Source: Chryseobacterium angstadtii (GTDB lineage: Bacteria; Bacteroidota; Bacteroidia; Flavobacteriales; Weeksellaceae). Taken from it: a DNA stretch of 64,000 nucleotides. The stretch covers positions 992,001 to 1,056,000 of the forward strand of contig NZ_LFND01000001.1 in NCBI RefSeq assembly GCF_001045465.1, in the 5' to 3' direction. Made by a program: the position numbers and the translations under genes. The notes below the pieces were generated by a model. That model had not been told where the DNA came from. It worked only from the letters and a program-made list of their open reading frames with translations, and did not search any database. Below, one piece after another: positions 25,465 to 34,927 of the stretch. The stretch's first letter is position 1. Every line of letters starts with the position of its first letter.

Positions 25465-27543
25465 ATGTTTCAAAATTTACATTTTGCGATCCGTAAAATA
25501 GGAGCTGGTTTGGCATTGCTAACCATCGCAGGAAGTTATCTATATGCCCAGCAATGGGAGGATGTAGGAGGTGTACCGGGAGTTTCGGCAGCGGGAAGCA
25601 GTTATAATAATTTAGTGGTAGATCAGTCAGGAAATTATTATCTTTCTTATTATGACACCTCGGTTTCTAAAGGTTCTGTACAGAAATTCAATGGAAATTC
25701 ATGGTCATATGTAGGAGGAACCGCTGGAATTACAGAAGGAACCGCGACTTTTAATTCATTGTCTCTTGACGGCTCAGGAAATATTTTTTATACCAATCAG
25801 GTAGGGTATCCGGGATCAGGAATTGCAGTCCGACAGTTTAACGGAACTTCATGGACACAGCTTCCAAAAGTAACGGAATCTTCAGCCAACTATCATGCTT
25901 CTGCGGTTTCTCCGTCTAATGTACTCTTTACATTTGCGGGGCATAACTCAGGAACGGTACAGCGTTTTGTAAACGGAGTATGGGAACAGGTAGGAAATAC
26001 AGGATTTTCTAACGGAGCTTCATTTGCCGAAATGGTGATAGGCTCCAATCAGAAAGTGTATACCTGCAATGTAGCAGGAGGAGTGAGAGTCTATGAAAAC
26101 AGTACTTCTGCAACGGCTACAGATGCCTGGATGCTGGTGGGAGGAAGTATCGTAGATGCGGCGGCTTCTTCAGAGCAATATACCTCGGATATTGCTATAG
26201 ATGGCAATAATAACCTGTATGTGGCCTATGTTTCAAGTTCAGCAAACGGACAGAAATTAAATGTTAAAAAATTTGACGGAAATGCTTGGGTACAGCTCGG
26301 TCAGGCTAATTTTTCAGACGGAAAGGTACAGCATGTAGCGATAACGGTAACTCCGTCCGGACAGCCTTTCGTAGCAGCAAGCCGTTTTGAGAATAATGAT
26401 TTATTGAGAAACACGGTATATAAATTTGATACCTATGCACAGAACTGGACAACTTTCGGAGGAGATTTTATTTCTTCAGGAGAAGCTAAATTTAATGATC
26501 TGGCAGTAGACAGAGCCAACAATTATTTGGTACTGGCTTATTCAGAAGACGTTACTAAAGTTAAAAGAATCCCGTTAAACGGAACTCCACCGGGATGCAG
26601 CAATACAGACCCGGGCGCCAACGCAGGGGACACAGGCTGTGTTACCTTTACTTATCAGGGGCAACAGGTTACTTATTCCACAGTGAGAGGAAGGGACGGA
26701 AATATCTGGATGCAGCAAAACCTGGGAAGTTCTCAGGTGGCATCAGCAATGGGCGATGAGGCTTCCTACGGAGATCTTTTCCAGTGGGGAAGATGGGATG
26801 ATGGTCATCAGCTGAGAAATTCAGCTACGGCGGCGCCTACTTCACCCAATTCACCGGATGGATTAGCAGGTGTAAATGCCTTTATCATTGGATCTACTTC
26901 ATGGTGGGGCGTTTTCGCAGCAACGGATAAATGGACAGCTTCAAATCCCGCCAACGTATCCAATACTACCGGAGCAGATCCTTGTAAAGCAGTAGGCCCA
27001 GGCTGGAAAATGCCTTCTCAGGCAGAATGGGGCGGTATTGTAGGGGCAGAAAACATTGCTAATCCTGGAACAGCATATGACAGTTACTTAAAGCTTCCTG
27101 CATCAGGTTACAGAAGTTCTTCAAGCGGTGCGCTTACTTTTGCAGGGCAGAGAGGATACTTCTGGAGTTCGGATACTTCAAATTCAGGAGGAAAATATCT
27201 GTATGTAGGCTCTACTATTGCTAATCCTTCTTCAGGAGCTATGCGGGGACAGGGTTCTGCAGTAAGATGTATTAAGACAGGTTCTGCATTGGGAACATCA
27301 GACATCATCAGAAATACGGAAACTGTAGGTTTATATCCAAATCCTACCAACGGGATCCTTAATATCAAAGCAGATTCATTGATTGAAAGCGTGAATGTGA
27401 TCAATATGGTAGGACAGAGACTGAACAATATACAGTTCTCGAACAACCAGATCAATCTGAACGGACTTCCGAATGGAATTTATATTGTAGAATTAAAGTT
27501 AAAGAACGGACAGGTTTTTTCTAAAAAAGTGATTAAAAACTAA
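25465..27543 (+). CDS. T9SS-secreted protein with repeats and FISUMP domain
   Basis: A 692-residue exported protein. The signal peptide ends near LYAQ. Residues 30-380 are repeated 40-60-residue units with the pattern FNGNSWSYVGG, FNGTSWTQLPK, FVNGVWEQVGN, FDGNAWVQLGQ, likely blades of a propeller-like fold. Residues 395-610 match the FISUMP type: GNIWMQQNLGSS, GDLFQWGRWDDG, GPGWKMPSQAEWGG, YFWSSDTS and AVRCIK. The last 75 residues are a type IX type A sorting domain (YPNPTNGILNIKA, MVGQRLNN, LPNGIYIVEL, KKVIKN). It is probably attached to or released from the cell surface. Binding target unknown. Confidence 0.85.
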   Translation: MFQNLHFAIRKIGAGLALLTIAGSYLYAQQWEDVGGVPGVSAAGSSYNNLVVDQSGNYYLSYYDTSVSKGSVQKFNGNSWSYVGGTAGITEGTATFNSLSLDGSGNIFYTNQVGYPGSGIAVRQFNGTSWTQLPKVTESSANYHASAVSPSNVLFTFAGHNSGTVQRFVNGVWEQVGNTGFSNGASFAEMVIGSNQKVYTCNVAGGVRVYENSTSATATDAWMLVGGSIVDAAASSEQYTSDIAIDGNNNLYVAYVSSSANGQKLNVKKFDGNAWVQLGQANFSDGKVQHVAITVTPSGQPFVAASRFENNDLLRNTVYKFDTYAQNWTTFGGDFISSGEAKFNDLAVDRANNYLVLAYSEDVTKVKRIPLNGTPPGCSNTDPGANAGDTGCVTFTYQGQQVTYSTVRGRDGNIWMQQNLGSSQVASAMGDEASYGDLFQWGRWDDGHQLRNSATAAPTSPNSPDGLAGVNAFIIGSTSWWGVFAATDKWTASNPANVSNTTGADPCKAVGPGWKMPSQAEWGGIVGAENIANPGTAYDSYLKLPASGYRSSSSGALTFAGQRGYFWSSDTSNSGGKYLYVGSTIANPSSGAMRGQGSAVRCIKTGSALGTSDIIRNTETVGLYPNPTNGILNIKADSLIESVNVINMVGQRLNNIQFSNNQINLNGLPNGIYIVELKLKNGQVFSKKVIKN

Positions 27544-27571
27544 GTCCAAATACGTTTGATTGATCGGCAGG

Positions 27572-27594
27572 GGGCTTTTTTAGGAAAGCCCTTT
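27572..27594 (+). terminator. Weak terminator-like hairpin
   Basis: GGGCTTT and AAAGCCC pair across a 6-base loop 28 bases after the FISUMP gene, followed by only TTTG. A stronger hairpin follows at 27655. Confidence 0.45.
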
Positions 27595-27654
27595 GTTGTA
27601 AAGACAAGAATCCATTTATTTTAAAGATAGTTCATTACAATTACTTTTATCGTA

Positions 27655-27686
27655 AGGGCTCATGAAATTTTTCATGGGTCTTTTTT
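27655..27686 (+). terminator. Intrinsic terminator after FISUMP gene
   Basis: AGGGCTCATGAAA pairs with TTTCATGGGTCTT (three G-U pairs), followed by TTTTTT. It lies between the two T9SS cargo genes. Confidence 0.75.
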
Positions 27687-27758
27687 ATTCTGCCTTTTTT
27701 CAAATAAGAATAAATAAGTTAAAAGAAAATTAATCCTATATTCGATAAAAATAAAGAA

Positions 27759-30596
27759 ATGAGAAAATTTTATTCCCTTGTTTGTCTTCTTATTGTAATG
27801 GCTGTTTCCGGGCAGATTAATTATACAATTACTCCGAATCCTTTCGGTGAAACAGATGTAATTACTTTAACGGTTCCCGGAAATCAGATTGATGAAACGG
27901 CCTGGGGAATTCCCGATAATTCCGTGTATATCTGGTCCTGGTCATTTGATACCAATTATCAGAACAGTCAGAACTGTCCTACCAACGGAAGCTGGAACAA
28001 TTCCGATGACCTGAATAAGCTTACCTACAATGCTGCTACAGATACTTATTCCTTAACAATGACTCCCACTGTTTTCTTCGGAAGAACAGGAATCGGGAGG
28101 TTCGGGTTTCTGCTAAAAGATAAAACGGGAGCACATCAGACTTCGCCGGATATCTTTGTGAATGTCGGGATTTTAAATCTGACCCTGACCAATCCTGCTG
28201 CGAATAGCCTGACTACTGTTCCTGCGGGAACTGCCGTCAATATTACAGCGACAACAAATGAAAATGCTGCCTTTCAGTTAAAGGCAAACGGAACCGTTGT
28301 GAATACCGCATCCACACTTTCCCAGTCTTACAGCTATAGCTATACAGTGACTCAGGATTCCAATATGGAGCTGATAGCCACGGATGCCGGTTCCAATTCA
28401 AAAAATGCGACATTCACACTGCAGACTTCCAGAACGGTAATTTCAGAAGCGATTCCGGGCTGGATCAGACAGGGAATCAATTATCATGCAGCAGACCAGA
28501 CCAGAGTGGGACTTGCCCTGTATGCTCCTCATAAAGATTTCGTACATGTGATCGGAAGTTTTAACAACTGGGCAGTCAATGATACTTATCTGATGAAAAG
28601 AGATACCGCCAATCCGGATCTTTACTGGATAGAATTAAATGGTCTTACTCCGCAGCAGCTCTATACTTTCCAATACAGAACCAATGATCTGAAGAAAGTA
28701 GCGGATCCTTACTCTCCTCAGATCTTATCTTCCTATGATGATCAGTGGATATCAAGCTCAACGTATCCGAATCTTCCTCCGTTCCCGGCAGGACAAAACT
28801 TTGAAGTATCCATGTTTAAAACGGGACAGGCTCCTTACAACTGGCAGATCACCAATTTTCAGAGACCAGCCAAAGAAGATCTGATGGTTTATGAATTATT
28901 ACTGAGAGATTTTACTCAGGAAAAAAACTGGCAGTCACTCATCAATAAAATCTCCTATTTAAAAAATTTAAATATCAACGCCATTGAGCTGCTTCCTATT
29001 ATGGAATTTGAAGGAAACCTTTCCTGGGGTTATAATACTTCTTTTCATTATGCTTTAGACAAAGCTTACGGAACACCGGAAAAGTTCAAAGAATTTGTTG
29101 ATTTATGCCATCAGAACGGGATTGCGGTTATTTTAGATATTGCTTTTAACCATGCTACAGGCCGTTCTCCTTTGGCAAGACTATGGAATATTGATCCTGA
29201 TGGTGACGGATTTGGAGACATTGCAGCTAATAATCCTTATTTCAATCAGGTTCCTAAACATGCTTATAATGTATTTAATGATTTTAACCATACCAGCCCG
29301 TCAACGCAATATTACGTTGAAAGAAGCCTTCAGCAGTGGCTTACTGAATATCGCATAGACGGATTCCGTTGGGATTTAACAAAAGGGTTTACCCAGAACT
29401 GCTCCGAAAGTGATGAAACCTGTACCAACGCCTACCAGCAGGATAGAGTAGATATCATGAAACAGTACGCGGACAAGCAGTGGGCTCTGGACCCGAATTC
29501 TTATATGATTTTTGAACATTTGGGAACAGATGCCGAAGAACAGCAATGGGCAAACTACAGAGTTGCTGAAGGAAAAGGAGTTTTACTTTGGAACAAACAG
29601 ACCGATCCTTACAACCAAAATACAATGGGCTATGTAGAAAACAGTAATTATGATAGAATGAACCATACCCTTCACGGCTTTACCAATATGCGTGCTGTGG
29701 GATACGGGGAAAGTCATGATGAAGAGAGACTCATGTTTAAAAACCTCGCCTACGGAGCGGTTAATGGAGCTTACAATGTGACCAATCTGAATACAGCTCT
29801 TGAGAGAATGAAAACCTTCGGGGCTACATTTTTCACGATTCCGGGGCCCAAAATGATCTGGCAGTTTGGAGAATTAGGCTATGAATTCAGCATCAACAGA
29901 TGTGCAGACGGAAGCATCAACAGCGGATGCAGAACAGATGAAAAACCTATTGCCTTTACATTAGGATACGATACCAATGCCAACAGAAAAGCAGTATACG
30001 ATACCTGGGCAAAGATCATCGGTATCAGAAATGCCCACCAGGTTTTCAAATCAAAAACATACTCCATAGAATCTAACAATCTTACCAATGATCCGGATGG
30101 GCTTATCACAAGAATTTATGTGTATGACACTGCGATTAACGGAATGAAAAATATAGTGGTTCTGGCCAATTATGGCACTTCAGCCCGAAATGTTGTCCCT
30201 TATTTTCCTTATACAGGTCAATGGCAGAATCTGATGGACAACACCATTTCAAATATAGCTTCTACCACAGCTCCTATTACCCTTCAGCCGGGAGAATTCA
30301 GGATTTTCGGGAATTATGCAGGGGCACTTTCAACGGTTGATGTGAATGCAGAGCACAAACTCTCACTTCAGATTGCAGATAACCCTGTAAAAAACGGTTC
30401 AGCAAAATTCATTTACCATAAAGTAAAAAAAGGCGAGATCGTTATCTTCGATATGAGCGGGAAAAAACTGGATTCATTTAAACTCAATAAAGAAAACGGA
30501 GTGTATGAATTCAAAGCAGATTATCCGGCAGGAACTTATCTGGTGCATCTCCGCTCCGAAACAGGAGTGGCAGTACAAAAAATGATCATTAAATAA
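27759..30596 (+). CDS. T9SS-secreted GH13 alpha-amylase-family glycosidase
   Basis: A 945-residue secreted enzyme that should cleave alpha-glucans. It has a signal peptide (LLIVMAVSGQ), immunoglobulin-like segments to about residue 230, and a CBM48-like E-set domain (LYAPHKDFVHVIGSFNNWAVND, residues 245-350). The GH13 barrel spans residues 365-770: VILDIAFNH (region I), RIDGFRWDLTKG with nucleophile Asp539, MIFEHLG with acid/base Glu586, and ESHDEERLM with Asp654. A beta-sandwich and a type A T9SS sorting domain (IADNPVKNGSAKF, FDMSGKKLDSF, YPAGTYLVHL) complete it. All three catalytic acids are present. Exact specificity, for example amylase or pullulanase, cannot be read. Confidence 0.93.
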   Translation: MRKFYSLVCLLIVMAVSGQINYTITPNPFGETDVITLTVPGNQIDETAWGIPDNSVYIWSWSFDTNYQNSQNCPTNGSWNNSDDLNKLTYNAATDTYSLTMTPTVFFGRTGIGRFGFLLKDKTGAHQTSPDIFVNVGILNLTLTNPAANSLTTVPAGTAVNITATTNENAAFQLKANGTVVNTASTLSQSYSYSYTVTQDSNMELIATDAGSNSKNATFTLQTSRTVISEAIPGWIRQGINYHAADQTRVGLALYAPHKDFVHVIGSFNNWAVNDTYLMKRDTANPDLYWIELNGLTPQQLYTFQYRTNDLKKVADPYSPQILSSYDDQWISSSTYPNLPPFPAGQNFEVSMFKTGQAPYNWQITNFQRPAKEDLMVYELLLRDFTQEKNWQSLINKISYLKNLNINAIELLPIMEFEGNLSWGYNTSFHYALDKAYGTPEKFKEFVDLCHQNGIAVILDIAFNHATGRSPLARLWNIDPDGDGFGDIAANNPYFNQVPKHAYNVFNDFNHTSPSTQYYVERSLQQWLTEYRIDGFRWDLTKGFTQNCSESDETCTNAYQQDRVDIMKQYADKQWALDPNSYMIFEHLGTDAEEQQWANYRVAEGKGVLLWNKQTDPYNQNTMGYVENSNYDRMNHTLHGFTNMRAVGYGESHDEERLMFKNLAYGAVNGAYNVTNLNTALERMKTFGATFFTIPGPKMIWQFGELGYEFSINRCADGSINSGCRTDEKPIAFTLGYDTNANRKAVYDTWAKIIGIRNAHQVFKSKTYSIESNNLTNDPDGLITRIYVYDTAINGMKNIVVLANYGTSARNVVPYFPYTGQWQNLMDNTISNIASTTAPITLQPGEFRIFGNYAGALSTVDVNAEHKLSLQIADNPVKNGSAKFIYHKVKKGEIVIFDMSGKKLDSFKLNKENGVYEFKADYPAGTYLVHLRSETGVAVQKMIIK

Positions 30597-30654
30597 ACCG
30601 GGTCTAGAGTAAGAAAAAGAGCAGAGCCGGAATAAGAAAGTTGAAAACTACTGT

Positions 30655-30689
30655 TATCCTTGTTAAGATTCAAAATCTTGGCAAGGATA
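30655..30689. repeat. Dispersed hairpin repeat, copy 3
   Basis: TATCCTTGTTAAGATT and AATCTTGGCAAGGATA pair around CAA with two G-U pairs. It has the same outer ATCCTTG / CAAGGAT arms as copy 1 and the same TT-CAA-AA apex as copies 2 and 4. Confidence 0.8.
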
Positions 30690-30742
30690 TTTTACATTCA
30701 CCAATAAATCATACCATACAGAATCAACAGCTTTATTCAAAA

Positions 30743-30780
30743 CAATCATCTGTGCCAATCCGTGAAATCCGTGGTTAATC
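30743..30780. repeat. Dispersed AATCCGTG repeat, copy 2
   Basis: CAATCATCTGTG followed by two CCGTG blocks and CCGTGGTTAA, closely matching 6791-6830. It follows hairpin repeat copy 3 by 53 bases. Confidence 0.75.
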
Positions 30781-30817
30781 AAGATTATTTCCGGATCATT
30801 ACTAAGCCATTTCCTTT

Positions 30818-30848
30818 TTGGTCAATTAAAAATATTAGTCTACTTTTG
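30818..30848 (+). promoter_or_regulatory. Promoter of the riboswitch-controlled transport operon
   Basis: TTG at 30818-30820, a 20-base spacer and TACTTTTG at 30841-30848 fit the Bacteroidetes consensus. Transcription would start around 30855, exactly where the riboswitch P1 stem begins. Confidence 0.8.
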
Positions 30849-30855
30849 CACTAGA

Positions 30856-30960
30856 TTTATCAAGAAAGGTGGAGGGATTTGGCCCTATGAAACCTTAGCA
30901 ACCTGCACGTCTCTAAAAAGTGTAAAGGTGCTAATTCCAACCCGTTGCGGGGAAGATGAG
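30856..30960 (+). promoter_or_regulatory. SAM-I (S-box) riboswitch aptamer
   Basis: The leader shows the conserved blocks of the S-box aptamer, which binds S-adenosylmethionine: AGAAAGGTGGAGGGA after the P1 strand, GGCCCTATGAAACC, GCAACC, AAGGTGCTAATTCC at 30925-30938, and a P4 hairpin CCCGTTGCGGG. P1 pairs TTTATC (30856-30861) with GATGAG (30955-30960). Downstream, TTTATC (31002-31007) and GATGAG (31014-31019) are repeated, and CTGCGGA/TCCGTAG (31009-31027) can form a hairpin. These offer alternative pairings for switching. There is no T-run, so control may be at translation. The genes that follow encode a TonB receptor and an amino-acid permease. Confidence 0.93.
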
Positions 30961-31059
30961 CAAAGTCGATATTCTGACAGCAATTCCATTTCTTGAAGTC
31001 TTTTATCTCTGCGGATGAGGTCCGTAGAAAGTATGTAGTATTAATTTATAAAACAAAGG

Positions 31060-33480
31060 ATGAAAAAATTAAGCCTGTCTGTTATACTGCTTGGAGCTGT
31101 TTTAGTCAATGCACAGGAGCAGGAAAAAGGAACTCAGATTGAAGACGTAGTCATTGTAGGAAACCGGAATGCTAAAAGAACAAAACTGGAAACCCCGGTT
31201 CCTGTGGACATTATCAATATCGAAAAATTACAGAAATCTGCACCGCAGACTACCGTTCAGGATCTTCTGAACTATGTTATCCCTTCATTTAATGCGGTGA
31301 GACAGTCGGCATCAGATGGTACGGAACACATTGATCCCGTGACTTTACGGGGAATGGGCCCGGATCAGGTGCTGGTTTTGGTGAACGGAAAAAGAAGGCA
31401 TACCACCTCACTGGTCAATTATCAGAATACAGTAGGAAACGGATCCGTAGGAACGGATCTCAGTACAATTCCTGTGATTGCTATTGACAGGATAGAAGTG
31501 CTGAGAGACGGAGCAGCAGCTCAGTATGGCTCAGATGCTATTGCCGGAGTCGTGAATATTATTCTTAAAAAAGATATCGGAGCAACGGCATCGGCATCCT
31601 ATGGAATTAGTGGAAGAAATGACGGAGAAACTTATCAGGCGGGAATCAACTACGGATCTTCTTTAGGAAAAAAAGACGGCTATGTGAACCTTTCACTACA
31701 GCTGAGCCACAGAGGAAAAACCACAAGAACCCAAAATCATGATCTCGATATTTTCGGGAATAATTTTGCCTATGAATTTGCCGATGATCCCGCAGCAGCC
31801 AGAGAAGCCGATGATCAGGAATTAAGAGCAAGAGGATTGACCCGTGATGATTTTAATTTTCAGATCGGAGATGCACAAATCAGACAGGCTCAGTTGTTTT
31901 TTAATTCTGAATATCCTTTGAGTGAAAATTTCAGACTCTATTCTTTTGGTGGATTCAGTATTAAAGAGGGAAAGGGTTTTGGATTCAGAAGGCTGCCGAG
32001 TGAAACTTCCAATGTGGTGTCTTCCATTTATCCGAACGGATTTCAGGCTTCCCTGGGATCGCAGGTTTATGATTTTTCCTATGCCGTAGGCGCTAAATAT
32101 AAGGAGAATAATTGGCTGGTTGATTTAAGCAATACCTTCGGGAGCAATACCTTCAACTACAATGTAAACAATACCAATAATGCTTCGCTGGGAGCAAAAT
32201 CTCCCACAAGTTTTTATGCGGGAGCACACAGTTTCCTACAGAATACGATTAATCTTGATGTTTCTAAAAATATAGATAAGTTTAACGTTGCTTTTGGAGG
32301 AGAATTCCGTTTTGAACAATATGAAATCAAACCGGGAGACGAAGCTTCTTATACCAGATATGATATTAACGGAAATCCGGCTGGTCCCGGTTCTACCGTC
32401 ATTGGAAATGGAGGTTCACAGTCGTTTATAGGTTTTTCTCCGGATAATGCTTTGAAAAAATCCAGACATTCAACAGCGGTGTATGCAGATGTTTCCTACG
32501 ATCTTGCCAAAAAGCTGAATATTGATCTGGCAGGAAGATTTGAAAACTATTCAGATTTCGGAAATACCCTGAATGGAAAGCTGGCCGTACGGTATGAGTT
32601 TATAAAAGATTATGCAATAAGAGCGGCTGTGGGAACAGGCTTCAGGGCTCCGTCTCTTCAACAGCAGTATTTTAATAATTCTTATGCAGATATTTCCACT
32701 TCCGGATCAGGAATTGTAACCAAAGGAATTTTCAGAAATGATAGTGACGCCGCCAGAGCATTAGGATTTGATAAGTTAAAACAGGAAACCTCAGTAAATG
32801 CGAGTGCCGGATTTACGCTGAAACCTGCCAACAGATTGTTCATTACCGTAGACGGCTATTGGATCAGGGTAAAAGACAGAATTGTGATCACCAGCAATAT
32901 TACCGATTCAAGACTGGCTGAATATAATGTAGAAAGCGGAAGGTTTTTCGCCAATGCCATTGATACCGAAACAAAAGGAGTGGATGTAGTCGTTACTTAC
33001 GACTGGAAACTGGGCGGTGGAAACCTAAATATCAATCTGGCAGGAAATTATACGGAAACCAAAATCACAGATTTCCACTTTCCAGAAAAGCTGGTGCCTA
33101 CGCAGGATCAGTTTTTCGGACCGGATCAGATCAATATCATAGAAACCCTTTCTCCCAAAACAAAAGCATCTTTAGGATTGAATTATACCACCGGAAAATT
33201 CAATTTCATGGTAAGAAATACGTATTTTGGCCAGGTGATACGCGACGGTTATCCTTTTGGAAAAGTTCAGACTTTTTCTCCGAAAGTAGTAACAGATGTG
33301 AGTGTAGGATATGATATAACAAAAAATATCAATCTGACGGTGGGGGCTAATAATGTTTTTGATGTTTTCCCGGACCTTCAGATTTACGAGAATTCATATT
33401 TCGGAGTCTTTAAATATGCACCTGTTCAGATGGGAACACTGGGGAATTATTTCTTCGGAAGGCTTAATTTTAATTTTTAA
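31060..33480 (+). CDS. TonB-dependent outer-membrane receptor under SAM riboswitch control
   Basis: An 806-residue active-transport barrel. The signal peptide is MKKLSLSVILLGAVLVNAQ. A TonB box-like IEDVVIVG (residues 27-34) precedes the plug domain (residues 45-170), which has VTLRGMGPDQVLVLVNGKRRH and IDRIEVLRDGAAAQYGSDAIAGVVNIILKK. The barrel ends GNYFFGRLNFNF with a terminal Phe. There is no carboxypeptidase-like N-terminal domain and no SusD partner, so it resembles small-molecule receptors rather than glycan receptors. The SAM-I riboswitch upstream implies expression when SAM is low, so import of methionine or a sulfur precursor is a reasonable inference. An APC permease gene follows 7 bases later. 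Confidence 0.92.
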   Translation: MKKLSLSVILLGAVLVNAQEQEKGTQIEDVVIVGNRNAKRTKLETPVPVDIINIEKLQKSAPQTTVQDLLNYVIPSFNAVRQSASDGTEHIDPVTLRGMGPDQVLVLVNGKRRHTTSLVNYQNTVGNGSVGTDLSTIPVIAIDRIEVLRDGAAAQYGSDAIAGVVNIILKKDIGATASASYGISGRNDGETYQAGINYGSSLGKKDGYVNLSLQLSHRGKTTRTQNHDLDIFGNNFAYEFADDPAAAREADDQELRARGLTRDDFNFQIGDAQIRQAQLFFNSEYPLSENFRLYSFGGFSIKEGKGFGFRRLPSETSNVVSSIYPNGFQASLGSQVYDFSYAVGAKYKENNWLVDLSNTFGSNTFNYNVNNTNNASLGAKSPTSFYAGAHSFLQNTINLDVSKNIDKFNVAFGGEFRFEQYEIKPGDEASYTRYDINGNPAGPGSTVIGNGGSQSFIGFSPDNALKKSRHSTAVYADVSYDLAKKLNIDLAGRFENYSDFGNTLNGKLAVRYEFIKDYAIRAAVGTGFRAPSLQQQYFNNSYADISTSGSGIVTKGIFRNDSDAARALGFDKLKQETSVNASAGFTLKPANRLFITVDGYWIRVKDRIVITSNITDSRLAEYNVESGRFFANAIDTETKGVDVVVTYDWKLGGGNLNINLAGNYTETKITDFHFPEKLVPTQDQFFGPDQINIIETLSPKTKASLGLNYTTGKFNFMVRNTYFGQVIRDGYPFGKVQTFSPKVVTDVSVGYDITKNINLTVGANNVFDVFPDLQIYENSYFGVFKYAPVQMGTLGNYFFGRLNFNF

Positions 33481-33487
33481 CTGCTAA

Positions 33488-34786
33488 ATGAGTACTGCTA
33501 CACACCAGATAGGCTGGAAAACCGCCGCTGCCATTGTTGTTTCCAACATGATCGGGACGGGAATATTTACAACTTTAGGTTTTCAGCTGTCTGATATTAC
33601 CAATACCTACAGCATTTTCCTGCTGTGGAGTATAGGAGGAATTCTGGCTTTGTTCGGAGCGTTTTGCTATGCCGAGCTGGGATCTTATTTTAAAGGAAAT
33701 GGAGGAGATTATATTTATCTTAAAGAAACCTATCATCCCGTATTTGGATATCTGGTAAGCTGGATCTCCCTGATTATAGGGTTTTCGGCACCGGTGGCAT
33801 TGGCTGCACTGGCTATGTCAAAATACCTTTCAGCCTTTCATTACACCTTTGGAAACGGTTTTGCCATCGGGATCATCTTCCTTGTGGCGGCTACATTGTC
33901 CTTCAGTCTTAAAACCTCGAGCAGGTTTCATAATTTTTTCACCTTCATCAAGATCGCTTTTATCATTGTTTTAGTGATTTTGGGAGTTGTACTTCCGGGA
34001 TCCGAAGCAGGAAACAGTCTGGAATTTACTGATAGCTGGCAGAACGAGATCATGCTTCCTGCCTTCGCTACATCACTGGTTTTTGTTACTTATTCCTATA
34101 CCGGATGGAATTCGGCATCTTATATCGCAGGAGAAATAAAGGATGTTAAGAAAAACCTTCCCAAAGCATTAATTGTAGGAACTGTTTTTGTGACGGTGAG
34201 CTATCTGCTGGTCAATTTTATCATGCTGAAACATGCTCCTGTAAGCCAGATGGCAGGAAAAGAAGATGTGATGGGTGAAGCGGCGAAGAATATGCTGGGC
34301 AGCAACTTTGGAAAAATTGTGAATATTTTCATAGCCTTACAGCTCATTGCCACCATCAGCGGGTATTTATGGGTGGGTTCCAGGCTCACACAGGCTTTTG
34401 CGAAAGAAAATCATTTGTGGAAATCCCTTGCGGTCAATAATAAAAAAGGAATTCCGGTACGGGCTATTTTTGCCCATGCGGTGATTGCTTCAGTGATTAT
34501 TCTGACGGGAAGTTTTAAAGAAATTTTTGTCTATACGGCCTTTATTCTTCAGCTTTTTGCCAGCCTTGCCATTTCCACGGTTTTCTTTCTTAAAAAAGAT
34601 CAGAGAACCATATTTAAATCCAATGCATTCTACATTTTTCCCGTAGTTTTTCTGCTTTTTAGCATCTATATTCTGTATTTTACCCTTATTCATAATCCTA
34701 AAGAGAGCATTATAGGACTGGGAATTGTCGCATTTGGATTGATTTTATATAGGATTGATAAGAGGTTTTTTAAGAATACAGGCTAG
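33488..34786 (+). CDS. APC-family amino-acid permease
   Basis: A 432-residue inner-membrane transporter of the amino acid-polyamine-organocation superfamily, with about 12 hydrophobic segments. The first helix carries the substrate-site motif SNMIGTGIFTTLGF. Further typical segments are FGAFCYAELGS, FVTYSYTGWNSASYIAGEIKDVKKNLPKALIVGT and ALQLIATISGYLWVGSRL. It starts 7 bases after the TonB receptor gene, so outer- and inner-membrane uptake steps are co-expressed behind a SAM riboswitch. Methionine or a related compound is the likely cargo by context only. Confidence 0.9.
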   Translation: MSTATHQIGWKTAAAIVVSNMIGTGIFTTLGFQLSDITNTYSIFLLWSIGGILALFGAFCYAELGSYFKGNGGDYIYLKETYHPVFGYLVSWISLIIGFSAPVALAALAMSKYLSAFHYTFGNGFAIGIIFLVAATLSFSLKTSSRFHNFFTFIKIAFIIVLVILGVVLPGSEAGNSLEFTDSWQNEIMLPAFATSLVFVTYSYTGWNSASYIAGEIKDVKKNLPKALIVGTVFVTVSYLLVNFIMLKHAPVSQMAGKEDVMGEAAKNMLGSNFGKIVNIFIALQLIATISGYLWVGSRLTQAFAKENHLWKSLAVNNKKGIPVRAIFAHAVIASVIILTGSFKEIFVYTAFILQLFASLAISTVFFLKKDQRTIFKSNAFYIFPVVFLLFSIYILYFTLIHNPKESIIGLGIVAFGLILYRIDKRFFKNTG

Positions 34787-34877
34787 CGAAGAGAGATTTC
34801 CGGATCTTGAATTTTCCACTCTTTTGTTTCAGGACAAAAGAATACATGCCAAATACTTATGCTTTATAAAAATGGCA

Positions 34878-34908
34878 TTGAGATTTGAATTAATAATTCT
34901 TATCTTTG
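34878..34908 (+). promoter_or_regulatory. Promoter of prfA
   Basis: TTG at 34878-34880, a 20-base spacer and TATCTTTG at 34901-34908; the prfA ATG is 19 bases downstream. Confidence 0.75.
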
Positions 34909-34927
34909 CACTCTCAAAAATTGCAGA

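Larger units (their letters stand above)
30597..31059. other. Intergenic region carrying repeats and SAM riboswitch leader
   Basis: This 463-base region between the GH13 gene and the TonB receptor gene holds a hairpin repeat (30655-30689), the AATCCGTG repeat (30743-30780), a promoter (30818-30848), a SAM-I riboswitch aptamer (30856-30960) and its downstream switching region. No coding sequence was found in it. Confidence 0.75.
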
